This document shows positions 27,010 to 35,321 of a DNA stretch of 64,000 bases, piece after piece. The translations under genes were made by a program, and so were the position numbers. Source of the stretch: CAYZJB01 sp964602985 (GTDB lineage: Bacteria; CLD3; SB21); contig CAZRTJ010000018.1 in assembly GCA_964602985.1 (NCBI GenBank), positions 11,813 to 75,812 on the forward strand. The letters run 5' to 3'. Under the pieces are notes generated by a model. That model saw nothing but the letters and a program-made list of their open reading frames with translations, was not told where the DNA came from and ran no database searches. Position 1 is the first letter of the stretch; each line of letters starts with the position of its first letter.

Positions 27010-28049
27010 TCGCGGTACCGTTGTTTCAATTGCTTGTGAATTTGCTTCCAGCGCATTTTTTCGATACGTGCGGCCGTTTCGTTTTGTCGCAGGGCAAGAT
27101 ACATCAATTCCCGCTTCATTTTCTGATAATTCCGGAATCGACGCGGGTCAAGTTCCCCGGACGCGAGCGCGGCTCGTACCGCACAGTCGGGTTCCTCTTC
27201 GTGTGCGCAGTCGCGGAATCGGCATCCTCCCGCAAGCGTCTCCACGTCCGGGAAAGCCGAGTCCGCGCTTTCCTCATGACTCCAGAGCTGAAGTTCCCGA
27301 AGTCCCGGCGTGTCAATCCAAAGCGCGCCGCCGGGCAGGACGAACAACTCGCGTGTGGTCGTCGTGTGTCGCCCGCGAAAACCGACTTCGCGTGTGGACT
27401 GGCGCTCGGCGCCGAGGAGGCGATTGGTTAATGTGGATTTTCCCGCGCCGGAAGAGCCGAGCACACATGCGGTCTTGCCCGGTGCGAGGTAGAAGGAGAC
27501 CGTATCCAGTCCCTGACCGTCCACAGCGCTGACGGCGATCACCGGCGTAACAGGGAAAGCCGATCGCACTTCACAGACACGCTCGGACGCATGCGGGTCG
27601 AGATCGGCTTTGTTCAGAAGCAGAATGACATCCGCGCCGCTGTCCTGCACGGCGGTCACGTACCGCTCGATGCGACTGAGATTGTAATCCCGGTCGAGAC
27701 CGGTGAGAATAAAGACAAGGTCCACATTGGCGACGAGAACCTGTTCCAGCGTCACCTCTCCGGGGACTTTGCGGGAAATGTGTCCACGCGCTTTGAGGAT
27801 AGACCGAATGACGACGACCGATTCCCGAGTGTCCGTCAACACCCAGTCGCCCGTCACCGGCCATCGATCGCGACCGCACTCGATTTCGTGGCGCAATTTG
27901 CCTGACAATACCGCTCGCGAGTCGCCATCCGCTGTGAGAAGGGCGTACTCCGTCAGGTGGACCCCGGAGATTCGCGCCGGAGACAGCGCTTCGCCCGGAG
28001 TAAGTTGTTTCTGAAAAAACGCACTCCAACCAAGAGATTGAAGAGACAT
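27006..28049 (-). CDS. rsgA: Ribosome small subunit-dependent GTPase A
   Basis: A 347-residue circularly permuted GTPase that assists late 30S maturation. N-terminal OB domain, then G4 (LLNKADL) before G1 (GSSGAGKSTLTN) and G3 (DTPGLREL), the permuted order typical of RsgA/YjeQ; C-terminal zinc knuckle CRFRDCAHEEEPDC. The start at 28049 (MSLQSLGW) is supported by GGAGGAA six bases upstream; a longer frame to 28208 is not. Confidence 0.95.
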   Translation of the reverse strand: MSLQSLGWSAFFQKQLTPGEALSPARISGVHLTEYALLTADGDSRAVLSGKLRHEIECGRDRWPVTGDWVLTDTRESVVVIRSILKARGHISRKVPGEVTLEQVLVANVDLVFILTGLDRDYNLSRIERYVTAVQDSGADVILLLNKADLDPHASERVCEVRSAFPVTPVIAVSAVDGQGLDTVSFYLAPGKTACVLGSSGAGKSTLTNRLLGAERQSTREVGFRGRHTTTTRELFVLPGGALWIDTPGLRELQLWSHEESADSAFPDVETLAGGCRFRDCAHEEEPDCAVRAALASGELDPRRFRNYQKMKRELMYLALRQNETAARIEKMRWKQIHKQLKQRYRE

Positions 28050-28239
28050 GGATGATTCCTCCAAGAGTTGAATGTGGCGGAGGAATCCGCTTCCGTTTAG
28101 AAGCGTGGACCTCCGCTGTGGCGAACGAGGAGGCTGGAGGCAATCATAGGCGATCCTTTGAAGGTTTGGAGACGACCACAGCATACAAAATCCCGGCGCA
28201 CGAAGCAACGGTCGTGTCGCGAATCGCGGCGCGAAGATG

Positions 28240-28818
28240 TTATCCGATCAAACCTTTTCGTATTCGCTCGACAAACATCTGCAGGAGTCGATCGCGCGTC
28301 GGCAGTGTCTGTACGACAAACCCAACAAATCCGATCGCAGACAATCCGTTCAACAGAAAGATCGGGTGAGACGGCGCCAGTCCGTTGATCACGGTGAGGA
28401 AACAAACCACGAGTCCGAAGAGAGCCGGCGCTTCCAACAAACCCAAACGTAGAATGATCGCAGTCCGCATATGCATCAGAGCCCGTGTGGCGGGGTTTTG
28501 CGCCACTTCCGATCCGGACGCTTTTCCCGGTGCGGCTCTTTCCAGATTCCTATCTGAAAATTGCGCGTCGAACAGAAATCGGCCTCCCACGATCGCTCCG
28601 ACCAGAAGAGCAAGGTGAGCCAGGCTGAGAACTTGCAGAACTTCGACGGCGCCCTCATCCGGCGTCGCCGCCTGCGTCAGATACAACACAACAATCACCA
28701 GACCGAACAGAGTCACGCCCATTCCCAGTGCGGCCTGCAGGATGGCCATTTGACTTACGTTCCCGGTCGACAGGGCCGATTCAAAATCGGCAGTTGAAAT
28801 TTCTCTGAGTGAGTTCAT
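28240..28818 (-). CDS. Four-helix membrane protein of unknown function
   Basis: A 192-residue protein with a hydrophilic N-terminus, two hydrophobic segments near residues 27-50 and 62-82, a short soluble loop and two more near 130-180. I do not recognise a named family. The start at 28818 (MNSLREISTADF) avoids overlap with the rhomboid gene and has GGAGA just upstream; the longer frame to 28935 runs inside the rhomboid gene. It may be co-transcribed with the rhomboid gene, 20 bases upstream. Confidence 0.65.
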   Translation of the reverse strand: MNSLREISTADFESALSTGNVSQMAILQAALGMGVTLFGLVIVVLYLTQAATPDEGAVEVLQVLSLAHLALLVGAIVGGRFLFDAQFSDRNLERAAPGKASGSEVAQNPATRALMHMRTAIILRLGLLEAPALFGLVVCFLTVINGLAPSHPIFLLNGLSAIGFVGFVVQTLPTRDRLLQMFVERIRKGLIG

Positions 28819-28838
28819 GCTCTCCACTTTCGTTTGGG

Positions 28839-29540
28839 TCAATCGTGTAAACGATGAACGCGAGAGTTGCGTGTCGTGGACCTCACGGCAACGGCGACCG
28901 CCGCGCCCGCGGCAAATCCACCCAGATGCGCCCACCAGGCAACACCGCCGAGCGAATCTCCCGCCATGATCGATGCCGTTCCCTGAAAGAACTGAAGGAG
29001 AAACCAGAATCCCAAAAAGAAGACGGCGGGAATTTCAATGATCTGGATGAAGACAAAGATCGGAATCAACGTCAACACCCGGGAACGCGGATACAGCAGA
29101 AAATACGCGCCCATCACTCCGGAAATGGCGCCGCTCGCACCAATCGTCGGGATTTGGGAGTGGGCATTGAGCATCATGTGTGCGACGCCGGCGACCAGAC
29201 CCGTTCCCAAATAAAATCCAAGAAAGCCGACATGCCCCAGCCGATCTTCGATGTTGTCCCCAAAAATCCAGAGGTTCCACATATTCCCGATGATGTGCAT
29301 CCATCCGCCGTGCAGGAACATCGAGCTGACGAAGGGGAAGAAACGATCGCCCCACTCTCCGGGGCGCGCATCGCTCAGCCAGAAGTATCGAGCCGGAACC
29401 AGACCGTAGTCGAGAATAAATTGATTGACCGACTCGCCGAGCATCAACTGAAAGATGAAGAAGAACGCATTTACGGCGATGATCGCGATTGTGACGACAG
29501 GGACTGTCTGCGAGGGAATCGTATCTCGAAGGGGAATCAT
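28839..29540 (-). CDS. Rhomboid family intramembrane serine protease
   Basis: A 233-residue polytopic protein with six helices. The catalytic Ser is in GASGAISGVMGAY and the catalytic His in WWAHLGGFAAG; the L1-loop HGGWMHIIGNMWNLWIFGDNIED is typical of the DUF/PARL-like bacterial group. It cleaves membrane-spanning segments of other proteins; substrates unknown. ATG 29540. Confidence 0.92.
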   Translation of the reverse strand: MIPLRDTIPSQTVPVVTIAIIAVNAFFFIFQLMLGESVNQFILDYGLVPARYFWLSDARPGEWGDRFFPFVSSMFLHGGWMHIIGNMWNLWIFGDNIEDRLGHVGFLGFYLGTGLVAGVAHMMLNAHSQIPTIGASGAISGVMGAYFLLYPRSRVLTLIPIFVFIQIIEIPAVFFLGFWFLLQFFQGTASIMAGDSLGGVAWWAHLGGFAAGAAVAVAVRSTTRNSRVHRLHD

Positions 29541-29604
29541 CGTGCGTGGAATCTATTCCATCGGGGAGAGGAAACCAAGAATTTTTGCACGTGGGGCTCG
29601 GCTT

Positions 29605-31170
29605 CTATTGCACAATCTCCACGAGGACATTTGCCACGCCGGACTGGGTGATGTCGAGCTGTTTGGCAGCTGCCAGGGAGAGATCGATGATTCGTCCTTT
29701 GACGAACGGGCCGCGGTCGTTGATCCTCACGACGACGGATTTTTTCGTATCGGTGCGCGTGACCTTCACCTTGGTGTCAAACGGCAGTGTCCGGTGCGCG
29801 GCGGTCATGGCATGCATGTCAAACACTTCTCCACTGGCCGTCTTCCGCCCGTGATACTTGTCGGCGTAGTACGATGCCTCTCCGGTTTGGACGCCATCCG
29901 ATGCGACCGCTTTCGCCGGATCTTCCGTCGGCGCCCACGCATAGATGGTTTCCCGGGTTTCCGTGAGATTTTCGTCGATTTCCAAAACCTGCGTGAACAG
30001 TTCATCCACGACCAGCGTGCCGCGGTAGGAATTTCCTTTCCACGAATATTCGTACCGATACAGGGATGGATTTTTGAAGCCCTTGCCGTTCTTTTTCAGA
30101 AAGGCGGCGTCCTTCACCGATTTTGCCACTTGCCGTTCCGTGCTTCCGCCGACGAACGTCCACTCCACGACGAGGTCCCGATCGTTCTGTGACACACGGA
30201 CGAGGTGAACCTTTTCCTGATCGGAGACGAAATAGCGATCCGGCACAGCGGCAGCCACGCGCTCCGTCTTTCCATCTCCTCCGGTCGCAAGCGCAAAGAA
30301 TCGCTTGGCGCCTGTGAGATGATTTTGGTAATGACCTGCCAGCGGGTCGATTCCCAGCAGTTCTTTGGGATTGCGCGCATGAATGATGTTGCCATCGCCC
30401 AGATAGAAGGCGACATGGCTGACGCGAGCGCCATACGAAAAAAACAAGAGATCTCCGGGCATAAGGTCCTTCGTCTGCACCTTTGCGCCGATATCCTGCG
30501 CCCAGATTTCGTGAGACGAACGCGGCAATTCGATGTTGGCAATGGCCCGGCACACGGTGGTAATAAATCCGCTGCAATCACTGCCTCTGCGCTTTTGGGC
30601 GGCTCCCCACACATACGGAGTACCCAGCCAGCTCCGTACCTCGGCTTCGAACTGGGACCGGGTTACCTGGGTTTTGACGACCGCTTTGAGCGAGGAAGAA
30701 CCGCGCGTGATCAGGGCGTCCGGGATGTCCACAAATCGCTTGGCGGCGAAGCAATATCCGTGAATCGTCGCACCGGACGACAGGACGATCCCCTGGGCCG
30801 GCGTGAGGTGGGCGATGCCGTCTTCATCGTTCAGATAGATACCCAGTTCGGCGACGTCGTCTTCATTGCCGGTGTAATCGCGGTAGAACAACACATCGCC
30901 CGGACGCAATTCGTCTTCATCGTGGTAAATACGCTGACCTTGCCCACTCTTCCACAATTCTGAAGCGCTCGCAGGCAGATGTACGTCGAACACGGAAGCA
31001 TACACGTCGGCCACAAAGGCCGCCGAACTGGAAGGTCGCGATCCGAGACGAGCATCCACCGCGACCACGAAATCCCGGACCGTGGCACGCGTGGGGACGA
31101 GTTGTTGCGCAGAAGCAGTCTGCGTCACCAGGCCCGCGAGAAGCGCAAAACAAACATGTCGGAGGATCAT
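29605..31170 (-). CDS. Secreted NlpC/P60 endopeptidase with RlpA-like C-terminal domain
   Basis: A 521-residue exported cell-wall protein: signal peptide (cleavage near SAQQ), a degenerate NlpC/P60-like domain (about 30-150), an apparently active NlpC/P60 domain (about 170-290; Cys199 in GSDCSGF, His252 in SHVAFYLGDG, His264 in IIHA), a beta-rich middle (about 300-420), and an RlpA double-psi barrel (about 430-521: GEASYYADKYHGRKTASGE, INDRGPFV, IIDLSLAAAKQL). Aligning the two NlpC parts puts Ser49 at the Cys position and Glu108 at the His position, so the first copy cannot be catalytic. NlpC/P60 enzymes cut peptide stems of peptidoglycan; RlpA domains bind or cleave glycan strands without stem peptides. 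One chain may thus handle both. Confidence 0.85.
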   Translation of the reverse strand: MILRHVCFALLAGLVTQTASAQQLVPTRATVRDFVVAVDARLGSRPSSSAAFVADVYASVFDVHLPASASELWKSGQGQRIYHDEDELRPGDVLFYRDYTGNEDDVAELGIYLNDEDGIAHLTPAQGIVLSSGATIHGYCFAAKRFVDIPDALITRGSSSLKAVVKTQVTRSQFEAEVRSWLGTPYVWGAAQKRRGSDCSGFITTVCRAIANIELPRSSHEIWAQDIGAKVQTKDLMPGDLLFFSYGARVSHVAFYLGDGNIIHARNPKELLGIDPLAGHYQNHLTGAKRFFALATGGDGKTERVAAAVPDRYFVSDQEKVHLVRVSQNDRDLVVEWTFVGGSTERQVAKSVKDAAFLKKNGKGFKNPSLYRYEYSWKGNSYRGTLVVDELFTQVLEIDENLTETRETIYAWAPTEDPAKAVASDGVQTGEASYYADKYHGRKTASGEVFDMHAMTAAHRTLPFDTKVKVTRTDTKKSVVVRINDRGPFVKGRIIDLSLAAAKQLDITQSGVANVLVEIVQ

Positions 31171-31245
31171 TGTCGTGCTGGTAAGGTGGCTTCGTTGTTC
31201 CAGTCAATGTATACGAATCGTTTCAGGTAATCACTGGATTATTTT

Positions 31246-31274
31246 TTGGAATTGCCGACGTGCGCCGGTATATT
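31246..31274 (+). promoter_or_regulatory. Promoter of rlmI, possibly giving a leaderless message
   Basis: TTGGAA (31246-31251), 17-base spacer, TATATT (31269-31274). The ATG at 31282 is 7 bases beyond the -10 box, at the expected transcription start, and no ribosome site is possible between them. Confidence 0.5.
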
Positions 31275-31281
31275 GCCCGCC

Positions 31282-32481
31282 ATGAAAGTGCGGCTCAAAG
31301 CAGGCAAAGACAAAAAAATTCGGAATCATTATCCCTGGATTTTTCGCGATGACATCGCGACGCATTTTGCAGATCGCGGGGAGATCGAGGACGGATCGTG
31401 TGTGGACGTGATGGATGCCGATGGGAAATTTCTGGGCGTGGGCATGTACAACGCACGTTCCCACATCGTCATTCGCATGCTGACACGGCAACACATGCCG
31501 ATCGACGCGACATTCTGGAAACGACGCATCGAACAAGCGGTGGCGTTCCGGAAATCGCTGTCGATTCCCTCCGATGGGATTCGCTGGATCCATTCCGAGG
31601 CGGACGGTCTGCCCGGTCTGATCGTGGACGGTTTTGGCGATACCGTCGTGGTGCAGTTTCGCACCCTGGGCATGGAACGGTGGAAGGACACGCTCACAGG
31701 TCTGCTGGTGGAGACCTTGCAGGCATCCGCGGCATACGAACGCAGCGATATGGAATCCCGTCTGGAAGAAGGACTGGAGCCGGCGAAAGGCTTGCTGTGC
31801 GGAAGACAGCCGGAAGCGGTTACGATACGGGAAGGTGATCTGAGTTTTCGCGTCGACATCGTGGACGGTCACAAAACAGGATTTTATCTGGACCAGCGGG
31901 ACAATCGCCAGCGGGTTCGCGCGCTCGTGCGAAAAGGAGGGAGGGCGCTGGACTTGTTTTCGTACGCCGGGGCCTTTGGGATTGCGATGGCTCAGGCCGG
32001 CGCATCGGTCGTTTGCGTGGATTCGGATCCCCGCGCCGCCGAAGAAGCGACCGCCAACGCGCAGTTGAACCGCGTGGAGGATCGCCTGACGTCGATCTGT
32101 GCGGATGCGTATGCCTATCTGGAAAACGAAAACGCGTCGTGTGCCGCACAACCCGGTTCGTATCGGAAATTCGACGTCGTCGTCATCGACCCTCCCGCGA
32201 TTGCCAAGCGCAAAGAAGGCATCGACAAACTCAAATGGGCGTACTGGCGGCTGTTGAAAGACAGTTTGCCGCTCGTACAGCGAGGTGGATTTGTCGTCCT
32301 GTCTTCCTGCGCGTATCACATGAGCACGGATCTGATGCAGGAAGCGGCGCGATTCGCATCGGCAGACCTCGGTGTGCGATTGCGTGTGGTCGATGTGACG
32401 TTCCAGCCGCCCGACCATCCGTGGATGCTGCAGATTCCGGAATCGCTGTACCTGAAGACCGTGTATTATCAGCTGGTGTGA
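31282..32481 (+). CDS. rlmI: Class I SAM-dependent 23S rRNA methyltransferase, RlmI type
   Basis: A 399-residue protein with an N-terminal PUA domain (about 1-75), a central EEHE-like domain and a Rossmann methyltransferase domain (about 190-399): LDLFSYAGAFGIAMAQAG, VDSDPRAAEEATANAQLN, and VVIDPPAIAK. This is the layout of RlmI, which methylates C1962 of 23S rRNA; related PUA-methyltransferases with other targets exist. The start at 31282 (MKVRLKAGK) matches the family; a TTG at 31246 would include the promoter. Confidence 0.85.
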   Translation: MKVRLKAGKDKKIRNHYPWIFRDDIATHFADRGEIEDGSCVDVMDADGKFLGVGMYNARSHIVIRMLTRQHMPIDATFWKRRIEQAVAFRKSLSIPSDGIRWIHSEADGLPGLIVDGFGDTVVVQFRTLGMERWKDTLTGLLVETLQASAAYERSDMESRLEEGLEPAKGLLCGRQPEAVTIREGDLSFRVDIVDGHKTGFYLDQRDNRQRVRALVRKGGRALDLFSYAGAFGIAMAQAGASVVCVDSDPRAAEEATANAQLNRVEDRLTSICADAYAYLENENASCAAQPGSYRKFDVVVIDPPAIAKRKEGIDKLKWAYWRLLKDSLPLVQRGGFVVLSSCAYHMSTDLMQEAARFASADLGVRLRVVDVTFQPPDHPWMLQIPESLYLKTVYYQLV

Positions 32482-32609
32482 AGAAATGCGCCTGGCTGTG
32501 GTGATGACTAATCCGTGAATGGATCCAATCGTGAGGGGATCGAATCTCTTGAAATTACCTTTGTTCTTTGCTAAGGTTGTTTCAATAGAGTTCAGGGAAA
32601 GTTTATTGC

Positions 32610-32807
32610 ATGAGAAAGAGAATCAAAGAAACGCCTGTTGCACGTGCCCTCCGCATAAAAAAAACTCTCGCCAAGTCGAAAAAGCCGGACAAAATTTCAG
32701 AATTGATCGGAAAGTATTCGGTTGACTCAAAAACGACGTGGAGTCTCGGATTTACGGACGACGTACCAACTGAAGGTCGATGTTCGGCATTTCACGCAAT
32801 ATTTTGA
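32610..32807 (+). CDS. Possible small basic protein
   Basis: A 65-codon frame, strongly basic at the start (MRKRIKETPVARALRIKK), preceded by AGGGAAAG 11 bases upstream and in a 500-base gap (32482-32987) that otherwise holds nothing I can identify. The first 43 residues look protein-like; the tail is less convincing. It could be a gene fragment, for instance of an antitoxin, or chance. Kept at low confidence. Confidence 0.3.
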   Translation: MRKRIKETPVARALRIKKTLAKSKKPDKISELIGKYSVDSKTTWSLGFTDDVPTEGRCSAFHAIF

Positions 32808-32987
32808 AAGGCTCTTTCCTATCATTGTCCTTTGAGGTGGGCGGATCGCGCATGTCACGCCGTCCCACAGGCCGCGTGACGCTGTGTGGTGCACAGATTT
32901 GGAATGGACATATGAATCGTAAGCGTCTGATTTTCGATTGAGTATTGTCAAAAGCGTGCTGTGCCGGGACAGCGATTAAGTAATCCA

Positions 32988-33395
32988 ATGAAATCACATC
33001 TTCCTGAAAATCTCCGGATGTCTCCACCAATGCGGATCGGACTGCTGGCGCTGGTTTTTGCATTCGCCGGATGCGCTCGGACGTTCGTTGCCAAAGAATA
33101 TGAGGCCAAAGACTCGACGGCCCGCGTTGCGGAGTTGGAGCAGTTCCTGTCCACGCTGCGGCCGGACGATCCAATCACGCTCGTGATGGAGGATGGTACG
33201 ACGAATGCCGGCGTTTACTATTCGACCCAGGACGGCTACGTCACGATTCAGCAGGGAACGTTCTTTCGTGATTACAAACTCACCGAAATTCACAAAGTTC
33301 AATTTCGCAGTGAATCCAGAAACATGAAACCGCTTGCGTTCGGTTTGGCGGGTGTGATCGCTGCGATCATTATTTTTCAATTTTCACGGGAATAA
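32988..33395 (+). CDS. Small lipoprotein with C-terminal membrane segment
   Basis: A 135-residue protein with a signal peptide ending in lipobox FAGC, an acidic helix, a small beta domain (DPITLVMEDGTTNAGVYYSTQDG...) that resembles LSm/SH3-like folds by eye, and a hydrophobic C-terminal helix (about 116-131, PLAFGLAGVIAAIIIFQF). Start uncertain: 32988, 33018 and 33030 are in frame, the later ones giving a shorter, more typical signal. It is 3 bases upstream of pyrC. Family not recognised. Confidence 0.6.
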   Translation: MKSHLPENLRMSPPMRIGLLALVFAFAGCARTFVAKEYEAKDSTARVAELEQFLSTLRPDDPITLVMEDGTTNAGVYYSTQDGYVTIQQGTFFRDYKLTEIHKVQFRSESRNMKPLAFGLAGVIAAIIIFQFSRE

Positions 33396-33398
33396 CGT

Positions 33399-34697
33399 AT
33401 GGCACGACCCATTGAAGCAAAACGCCTGCCGGATACTCTGATTCTGAAGAATGCGCGGCTGTTGGATCTCTCGAACGATCGGGAGGAAGTTACGGACATG
33501 GTCATTCAACACGGCCACATCCATTCGATCGGAAAATCCAACGCGAATGGGGAAGCGCTGGACCTGCAAGGCGCGATCGTCACGCAGGGACTGATCGACA
33601 TGCACGTCCATCTCCGGGAACCCGGGCGTGAAGACAAGGAGACGATCCTGACCGGGTGCAATGCGGCGATGGCCGGAGGATTCACCGCCGTCGCGTGCAT
33701 GCCGAACACTACGCCTCCCGTGGATACGGCAGACACCGTCCACTTCATCCGCTCAAAGGCCGCCGAACTGCTCGTGGACGTCTACCCGATCGGCTGTGTG
33801 AGCAAAGGCCGGGAAGGAAAGGAAATTGCAGAAATCGGGAGCCTGATCGAGGCCGGCGCGGTGGCGGTTTCCGACGACGGCGATCCCGTGTACAGTGCGG
33901 AAATCATGCGCCGGGCGCTGGAGTACGTCAAGATGTTCAACGTCCCGGTGATCGAACACGCCGAGGACAAAGAACTTTCCAATCGCGGTTCGATGAACGA
34001 AGGGACCGTGTCGATGAAACTCGGATTGCGCGGGATCCCGTCGATTTCCGAGGAAGTGATCGTGGCGCGCGACATTCTGCTGGCGGAATTCACGGGATCG
34101 CACGTGCACATCGCGCATATTTCCACCGGCGCCACGGTGCGACTGGTTCGCGAAGCGAAGAAGCGCGGAGTGCGGGTCACGTGCGAAGTTTGTCCGCACC
34201 ATTTCACGTTGACCGACGCCGCCGTCGGGTCGTACAACACGTTTGCGAAAATGAATCCGCCGTTGCGTTTGTCCGAGGACATCGAAGAAATCAAACGAGG
34301 CCTGCAGGACGGCACGATCGACGTCATCGCGACGGACCACGCGCCGCATACGATTGAGGACAAGGAATGCGAATTCGATCAGGCGACTTTTGGAATTACG
34401 GGACTCGAAACATGTGTCGGGATCGTCTTCCAGGATTTGATTCACAAGAATGTGCTTCCCCTGAAGACTGCCCTGTACAAAATGTCCATCGCGCCCCGGA
34501 CCGTGCTGAATCTCCCGGTCCCCGCGATTCAACCCGGCGCTCCCGCCAATTTGTCGATTCTGAAGGGAGATCGGGAATGGGTGTACGATGTGCACCAATC
34601 GTGTTCCAAAGGAATCAACACGCCGTATCACGGGTACGCCATGAAGGGCAAAGCCTTGGGCGTGATCAATCGCGGGAAGATGTTTTTCGAATCGTAG
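33399..34697 (+). CDS. pyrC: Dihydroorotase (class I)
   Basis: A 432-residue amidohydrolase closing carbamoyl-aspartate to dihydroorotate in pyrimidine synthesis. Zinc-site motifs: DMHVHLREPG (HxH), IEHAEDKEL, HIAHISTGATV, CEVCPHHFTLTD, and IATDHAPHT (catalytic Asp). TLILKNARLLD at the N-terminus and GAPANLSIL at the C-terminus belong to the composite beta domain. pyrH lies 22 kb away in the same window but not in an operon. Confidence 0.94.
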   Translation: MARPIEAKRLPDTLILKNARLLDLSNDREEVTDMVIQHGHIHSIGKSNANGEALDLQGAIVTQGLIDMHVHLREPGREDKETILTGCNAAMAGGFTAVACMPNTTPPVDTADTVHFIRSKAAELLVDVYPIGCVSKGREGKEIAEIGSLIEAGAVAVSDDGDPVYSAEIMRRALEYVKMFNVPVIEHAEDKELSNRGSMNEGTVSMKLGLRGIPSISEEVIVARDILLAEFTGSHVHIAHISTGATVRLVREAKKRGVRVTCEVCPHHFTLTDAAVGSYNTFAKMNPPLRLSEDIEEIKRGLQDGTIDVIATDHAPHTIEDKECEFDQATFGITGLETCVGIVFQDLIHKNVLPLKTALYKMSIAPRTVLNLPVPAIQPGAPANLSILKGDREWVYDVHQSCSKGINTPYHGYAMKGKALGVINRGKMFFES

Positions 34698-34703
34698 CCT
34701 TCG

Positions 34704-35321
34704 ATGCACGGCGAGCGCATCATGACCGATGAATTTCTAACCGTTCGGAACGAGACGGAATCGGAAGTCAAGGTCAAAGGGTCCCGCTTTATCGCTCTGC
34801 TATTTCCACTCTCTTCCTCTGCAGATTTTGAACAACGGATGGCCCGGGAAAGGAAGAAAACCTACAACGCCACGCACCATTGCTACGCGTATCGGCTGGG
34901 ACTGGAAGATCCGGGACGCTTCAGCGATGACGGTGAGCCGTCCGGCACCGCCGGCAAACCGATCCAGCTGGCGCTCATTTCCCGGAACGTGACGAACGCC
35001 GGAATCATCGTGACGCGCTATTTCGGCGGGACCAAACTCGGTACGGGCGGGCTGATGCGGGCGTACCGTGATGCGGCCGATGCCGTGCTGTCCGCGGCTC
35101 CGCTGATCGTGGAATGGGTGACGGACAGGTTGCGATTGCAGATGGGTTATCCCGATGTTTCCATTGCCATGCAATTGATCGACAGCGAGCGGGGGAAAAT
35201 GGTCGAGTCGGACTATTCCGACCTGGTGCGGTTGACCGTCGATATTCGGCGCTCCCGCGCAGAATTCGTGCGCCATGAACTGATCGACCGCAGCGGCGGA
35301 CGCATTCACATTCTGCCATGA
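34704..35321 (+). CDS. YigZ/IMPACT family protein
   Basis: A protein of about 200 residues with the UPF0029 N-terminal domain: KGSRFIALLFPL, THHCYAYRL, FSDDGEPSGTAGKPI and IVTRYFGGTKLGTGGL are family signatures. The C-terminal half is the smaller DUF1949-type domain. The cellular role of bacterial YigZ is not settled; the eukaryotic relative IMPACT modulates Gcn1. ATG 34704 or 34722 (MTDEFLTV); 34722 lacks only six residues. The stop overlaps the Omp85 gene (ATGA at 35318-35321). Confidence 0.88.
   Translation: MHGERIMTDEFLTVRNETESEVKVKGSRFIALLFPLSSSADFEQRMARERKKTYNATHHCYAYRLGLEDPGRFSDDGEPSGTAGKPIQLALISRNVTNAGIIVTRYFGGTKLGTGGLMRAYRDAADAVLSAAPLIVEWVTDRLRLQMGYPDVSIAMQLIDSERGKMVESDYSDLVRLTVDIRRSRAEFVRHELIDRSGGRIHILP

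Noticed and set aside
25891..27039. A 382-codon rightward frame over the M24 peptidase
   Set aside because: The leftward gene has all metal ligands of the family and a coupled start; this frame has no recognisable domain.
31231..32418. A 395-codon leftward frame over rlmI
   Set aside because: It is a shadow of the PUA-methyltransferase gene, whose motifs are unmistakable.
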